Positions 25,990-29,063 of a stretch of DNA of 29,063 nucleotides are shown here, one piece after another. The notes beneath the pieces were generated by a model. That model ran no database searches. It was not told the origin of the DNA and worked only from the letters and a program-made list of their open reading frames with translations. Location of the stretch: positions 1-29,063 of the forward strand of contig LSIB01000075.1 of NCBI GenBank assembly GCA_001556025.1. The letters are read 5' to 3'. The translations under genes and the position numbers were made by a program. How positions within the stretch are numbered: the first letter of the stretch is position 1; each line of letters begins with the position of its first letter. Origin of the DNA: Rhizobiales bacterium CCH3-A5 (GTDB lineage Bacteria > Pseudomonadota > Alphaproteobacteria > Rhizobiales > Beijerinckiaceae).

Positions 25990-26403
25990 TCACCTGCGCT
26001 CCAGCCCCGCCAGATGCGCGTCGAGCAGCGCCATATTGCGCTTGTTGGCGCGGAAGAAGATGTCGCCGACCCAGCCGGCCAGCGGCACGGCCGAGATCGC
26101 GAAATCGACCCCCAGATTGCCGAGCATGCGCATCAGCGTCGCCTTGGGCACGCCGAGGCGATGCGCCTCCCAGATCAGATAGCCCGAGAGCCCCTTGGCG
26201 AAGAGCGTGCCCGCGCCGGGGATGAGGTTCAGCGCCGCATCCGCGCCCATGCGGATGTTGGTGCCGGGAATGCGGAAGGCCGTATCGAGCAGGCGCGCCA
26301 GCGCGGCCAGCCGGGCGCGGGTGGTGGCGATGTCGCCGCCGGCAAAGCGTCGCGCCTCGTCGAAAGCGGGGTGGTTGTAGGCTGCGTTGAAGCGCGTGGT
26401 CAT
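25990..26403 (-). CDS. DUF4112 membrane-associated protein
   Basis: A 137-residue protein matching DUF4112. After a polar N-terminus it has ARLLDTAFRIPGTNIRMGAD, then LNLIPGAGTLFAKGLSGYLI, the family hallmark (I/L-PG-x-G), then LGNLGVDFAISAVPLAGWVG, a hydrophobic stretch, followed by DIFFRANKRNMALLDAHL, which closes the family pattern. Two hydrophobic segments suggest membrane association. The function of DUF4112 is unknown. No clear ribosome binding site is visible at the ATG (26403). It stands alone; upstream, 26404-26690 holds no gene. Confidence 0.88.
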   Translation of the reverse strand: MTTRFNAAYNHPAFDEARRFAGGDIATTRARLAALARLLDTAFRIPGTNIRMGADAALNLIPGAGTLFAKGLSGYLIWEAHRLGVPKATLMRMLGNLGVDFAISAVPLAGWVGDIFFRANKRNMALLDAHLAGLERR

Positions 26404-26690
26404 CTCTGATCTTCCAGATGCGCCGCGCCCGTCACCGAGGGCATGGCTTTAGGTGGAAGAGTCCGACATCGCGGCAGGGACGAATGGCTGCCGCCAGAGG
26501 GGCCCGGACCCGGCTCCCCATGAGATCGCGATGATGAGCGGGGAATTCAAGATGCGGGGGCCGGGAGCCTACGCCGCAAGCCGAGCCGAAAGGCCCTGTC
26601 TTTTGAGTGTTTCAACCGCCGCCTCTTGGCGACGGGCATGCCGGGAATCGTCTTCCAGTCCGTCACAGATCGTAGAGATTCGCAGTGGCT

Positions 26691-26720
26691 CGGGAGGCGT
26701 CGCCGCCGATCGGCCTCCCG
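26691..26720 (-). terminator. hairpin downstream of the cold-shock gene
   Basis: CGGGAGGC (26691-26698) and GCCTCCCG (26713-26720) form a perfect 8-bp stem 13 bp past the csp stop. The 330-bp stretch 26404-26733 between the DUF4112 and csp genes otherwise shows no gene or other element. Confidence 0.5.
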
Positions 26721-26733
26721 TCTGGGGCTTGCA

Positions 26734-26943
26734 TCAGGCGGTCTTGAGGTTCACCGCCGAGGACTTGCCGGTCTTGCGGTCGGCCTCGAGATCGTAGCTG
26801 ATCTTCTGACCTTCGTTCAGGCCGCGCATACCCGAGCGCTCGACCGCGCTGATATGCACGAAGACATCGCTGCCGCCCTGATCGGGGGTGATGAATCCGT
26901 AGCCCTTGGTTTCATTGAACCATTTCACGGTACCCGTGCTCAC
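26734..26943 (-). CDS. CspA-family cold-shock protein
   Basis: A 69-residue single-domain cold-shock protein that binds single-stranded RNA and DNA, acting as an RNA chaperone. The RNP1 motif KGYGFI (13-18) and RNP2 motif VFVHI (27-31) are intact, and WFNETKG and the terminal AVNLKTA are typical. The start is a GTG at 26943 with AAGGA seven bases upstream; the ORF extends upstream to 27039 but that part has no family similarity. The 225-bp divergent region to the FAH gene holds room for a long 5' leader, as in cold-inducible csp genes, though no conserved cold-box could be identified. Which paralogue it is (cspA-E) cannot be told. Confidence 0.95.
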   Translation of the reverse strand: MSTGTVKWFNETKGYGFITPDQGGSDVFVHISAVERSGMRGLNEGQKISYDLEADRKTGKSSAVNLKTA

Positions 26944-27168
26944 GTTCTGTTCCTTCAGTCTCTGTTCAGGTCGGCACATGCCGGCCCGGAATGCAGTGTG
27001 ATGGCATTCCTCTCCGGTTGCAACGACGCACCGCAACACGGCGCGAAAGCCGGTCTTGCGACCGATGCCGCAGGCGCAAGGCCGCCCCCGCCGGCCAGGC
27101 CCTTGCCCGATGCGCGCGGCTCCCGCATGAACGGCGGCGAAACCTGTTTCCTAAAAGAGGCCACTCCC

Positions 27169-27855
27169 ATGACGCAGTATGTGATCGAACCGCAGGCCGT
27201 CACCGCGGTGCCCGTCGCCGGGGGCGGGCTGTTCCCCGTCCGGCGCGTGTTCTGCGTCGGCCGCAACTATGCCGAACACACCCGCGAGATGGGCGGCGAT
27301 CCCGACCGCGAAGAGCCGTTCTTCTTCATGAAGCCGGCCGACGCGCTGGTGATCAACGGGGCCGACATCCCCTATCCGGTCAAGACGGCCGATTTCCACC
27401 ACGAGATGGAGCTGGTCGTCGCGATCGGCACGGGCGGCAGGGACATTCCCGAGGCGGACGCGCTCTCCCACGTCTTCGGCTATGCGGCAGGCCTCGACAT
27501 GACGCGGCGCGACCTGCAGGGGCAGGCCAAGAAGGCCGGACGCCCCTGGGACATGGGCAAGGGTTTTGACCAGTCCGGACCTGTCGGCGAGATCGCGCCC
27601 GCCAGCAAGATCGGCCATCCGGCGGCCGGCAAGATCGAACTCGTCGTCAACGGCGCGCCCCGGCAAAGTTCGGACCTCGCCAAGCAGATCTGGAACGTCC
27701 AGGAGACGATCTCCTATCTGTCGGGTCTCGTCGAGCTGAAAGCCGGCGACCTGATCTTCACCGGCACGCCGGAAGGCGTCGCGGCCGTGGTCTCGGGCGA
27801 CACGCTAGAAGGTGAGATCGCCGGCGTCGGCACGGTGCGGACGCGGATCGTCTAA
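27169..27855 (+). CDS. fumarylacetoacetate hydrolase (FAH)-family protein
   Basis: A 228-residue C-C bond hydrolase or isomerase of the FAH family. The fold's metal ligands are visible: E79 and E81 in HHEMELVVAIG and D110 in AAGLDMTRRD. The opening FCVGRNYAEHTREMGG and the closing IFTGTPEGVAAV are family signatures. Short members of this length act as fumarylpyruvate hydrolases or oxaloacetate decarboxylases. The substrate here is unknown. AGAGG sits eight bases before the ATG at 27169; the frame extends upstream to 26626 but overlaps the csp gene antisense. It is followed 30 bp later by the small membrane protein and the DapA-like gene, so a three-gene operon is likely. Confidence 0.9.
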   Translation: MTQYVIEPQAVTAVPVAGGGLFPVRRVFCVGRNYAEHTREMGGDPDREEPFFFMKPADALVINGADIPYPVKTADFHHEMELVVAIGTGGRDIPEADALSHVFGYAAGLDMTRRDLQGQAKKAGRPWDMGKGFDQSGPVGEIAPASKIGHPAAGKIELVVNGAPRQSSDLAKQIWNVQETISYLSGLVELKAGDLIFTGTPEGVAAVVSGDTLEGEIAGVGTVRTRIV

Positions 27856-27885
27856 CGGACAAGCGACGTCGCAACGGAGTTCGCG

Positions 27886-28062
27886 ATGACCAGCCGGACT
27901 GAAGCGTGGCTTGGCGGCTTCATCGGAAAGGCCATCTGCGTCGTCGTCGGCGTCGTCCCTGTTGTTTATCTCAATGGCTGGATCGGCATGGCGATTGTCG
28001 CTGTCCTGTCGGCCGGCTTGGTCGCAGTGCTGAGAAGATCGAAAAGAAAGCCCTCCCCATGA
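27886..28062 (+). CDS. 58-residue two-helix membrane protein, overlaps the DapA-like gene
   Basis: A short frame of 59 codons. It reads MTSRTEAWLGGFIGKAICVV, continues with a Val-rich stretch to VVYLNGW, then has a second hydrophobic segment IGMAIVAVLSAGLVAVL and ends in a basic tail (RRSKRKPSP). That is a typical two-span hairpin with positive residues on the inside. CGGAG lies six bases before the ATG. Its TGA stop overlaps the ATG of the downstream gene (ATGA), the usual sign of translational coupling. Function is unknown. The positions of hydrophobic and charged residues argue against chance, but only weakly as no homologue could be checked. Confidence 0.6.
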   Translation: MTSRTEAWLGGFIGKAICVVVGVVPVVYLNGWIGMAIVAVLSAGLVAVLRRSKRKPSP

Positions 28063-28988
28063 CCCTCACCGCCTCCGCCTCCGGCGTCTTCCCGATCGCG
28101 CCGACGCCGTTCAATCCCGATGGCACGCTTGACCAGGCCTCCACCGACCGGTTGTTTTCCTTCTACGACTCCATTGGCGCGGACGGGACGACCGTGCTCG
28201 GCATCATGGGCGAGGCGCCCAAGCTCGAGCCGGAGGAATCGCTCGGCATCGTCAAAAGCGCGGTGAAGAACATGCCCGGCAAGCCGGTCATCGTCGGCGT
28301 CTCGGCGCCCGGTTTCGCCGCGATGCGCTCGCTGGCGCGCCAGTCGATGGAACTTGGCGCAGCCGCCGTGATGATAGCGCCGCCGCCGTCCTTGCGCACC
28401 GACGACCAGATCACCGGCTATTACGCCCAGGCCGTCGAGGCGATCGGGACCGACATTCCCTTCGTGATCCAGGACTATCCGCTGACGCTGCAGGTGGTGA
28501 TGACGCCCGCCGTCATCCGGAAGATCGTCATGGACAACCCCTCCTGCGTGATGCTGAAGCACGAGGACTGGCCGGGGCTGGAGAAGATCTCGACCCTTCG
28601 GAAGTTCCAGAAAGAGGGCTCGCTGCGCGAGCTCTCGATCCTCACCGGCAATGGCGGGCTCTTCCTCGATTTCGAGATGGAGCGCGGCGCGGACGGTGCG
28701 ATGACGGGCTATGCCTTTCCGGAGTTGCTGATCGACGTCGTGCGGCTGCAGAAGGCCGGCGAGCGCGACGCGGCCCACGACATCTTCGACGCCCATCTGC
28801 CGCTGCTGCGCTACGAACAGCAGCAGGGCGCGGGGCTTGCCGTGCGCAAATACACGATGATGAAGCGCGGCATCCTGGCATCCGACGCCCAGCGCAAGCC
28901 GGGTTCGGCGATCACCGCCACGGCGAAGGCGGAGGTGGATTACCTGCTGGCGCGGGTGGCGAAGGTGGATGCACGGGCGAAGGTTTGA
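28059..28988 (+). CDS. DapA-superfamily (N-acetylneuraminate lyase/DHDPS-like) lyase
   Basis: A 309-residue TIM-barrel aldolase of the DHDPS/NAL superfamily. It begins SGVFPIAPTPFNPDGTLD, the usual N-terminal strand. The Schiff-base lysine is K167 (VMLKHED) and the conserved tyrosine Y140 (IQDYPL). In the substrate-binding loop the usual G-T-T-G-E or G-S-T-G-E is GIMGE (48-52), so the two Thr/Ser that bind pyruvate in true DHDPS are missing; lysine biosynthesis is therefore unlikely. Related proteins act on other oxo acids, sugar acids or hydroxyacids. The ATG overlaps the previous stop (ATGA). Third gene of a likely FAH-small membrane protein-DapA-like operon, ending at the REP copy. Confidence 0.88.
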   Translation: MTLTASASGVFPIAPTPFNPDGTLDQASTDRLFSFYDSIGADGTTVLGIMGEAPKLEPEESLGIVKSAVKNMPGKPVIVGVSAPGFAAMRSLARQSMELGAAAVMIAPPPSLRTDDQITGYYAQAVEAIGTDIPFVIQDYPLTLQVVMTPAVIRKIVMDNPSCVMLKHEDWPGLEKISTLRKFQKEGSLRELSILTGNGGLFLDFEMERGADGAMTGYAFPELLIDVVRLQKAGERDAAHDIFDAHLPLLRYEQQQGAGLAVRKYTMMKRGILASDAQRKPGSAITATAKAEVDYLLARVAKVDARAKV

Positions 28989-29007
28989 CGTCTTCCCTCT
29001 TGAAGGA

Positions 29008-29060
29008 GGGCGCTGGAAGAACCCCTCTCCCGGAGGGAGAGGGGCAGGGGTGAGGGGTCG
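29008..29060. repeat. REP-like palindrome, copy D
   Basis: CCCCTCTCCC (29022-29031) and GGGAGAGGGG (29035-29044) form a perfect 10-bp stem with a GGA loop. The 5' flank 29008-29030 is identical to copy B at 20721-20743. It follows the DapA-like gene by about 20 bp and may terminate it; the copy may continue beyond the window end. Confidence 0.8.
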
Positions 29061-29063
29061 GCC

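Noticed and set aside
26453..26797. Rightward frame in the DUF4112-csp gap
   Set aside because: No motif or ribosome binding site, and it overlaps the csp gene and its hairpin antisense.
28059..28988. True dapA (lysine biosynthesis)
   Set aside because: The pyruvate-binding Thr pair is replaced by Ile-Met, and the gene is in a catabolic-looking context.

Overview
The window is GC-rich, gene-dense chromosomal DNA from an alphaproteobacterium, most likely a Hyphomicrobiales (Rhizobiales) member such as Bosea or a Bradyrhizobium relative. The inference rests on a divergent haem-uptake locus with an Irr-type (ICE-like) box, a long UvrB with extra N- and C-terminal tails, and an enolase-superfamily enzyme whose catalytic residues match the D-tartrate dehydratase of Bradyrhizobium. 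No rRNA, tRNA, transposase, integrase or CRISPR array was seen.

Layout. (1) 1-6735 is a haem acquisition locus. hmuT-hmuU-hmuV run leftward as an overlapping operon. hmuR, a VOC-fold protein, an IsdG-type haem-degrading monooxygenase and a HutX/HuvX-like cytosolic haem carrier run rightward. The two arms share one control region holding the ICE-like site. Together they would take haem through the outer membrane, the periplasm and the inner membrane, then carry it and open the ring to release iron. (2) 6840-10726 holds a flavoprotein coupled to a PhoR-like histidine kinase without membrane segments, a divergent polyphosphate kinase 2, a HigA-N-terminus-like small protein and an Rmf-like small protein. 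(3) 10852-15046 is a leftward run: an MprF-type flippase-domain protein, a putative methyltransferase, an ABC_membrane_2 (SbmA/YddA type) transporter with a visibly degraded ATPase domain, and a periplasmic TPR protein. (4) 15124-18165 carries a DUF2945 protein and uvrB.

(5) 18200-20100 looks like an insertion. It has a solitary DndB-like DGQHR protein, lower in GC than its surroundings, a 55-residue companion, and an AT-rich promoter with four CCCWGG sites spaced 22, 22 and 21 bp. (6) 20140-21330 is mostly non-coding and packed with REP-like palindromes around one small secreted protein. (7) 21332-28988 is metabolic: a DUF3445 (haem-dependent N-demethylase-like) protein, a GST, a Bcr/CflA-type MFS efflux protein, a D-tartrate-dehydratase-like enzyme, a small Cys-containing secreted protein, a DUF4112 protein, a cold-shock protein, an FAH-family hydrolase, a 58-residue membrane protein and a DapA-superfamily lyase. 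The window ends in another REP copy.

The signals most worth following are the CCCWGG array in front of the orphan DndB-like gene, the degenerate ABC ATPase, the VOC gene inside the haem operon, and the tiny membrane-protein gene overlapping the DapA-like gene.
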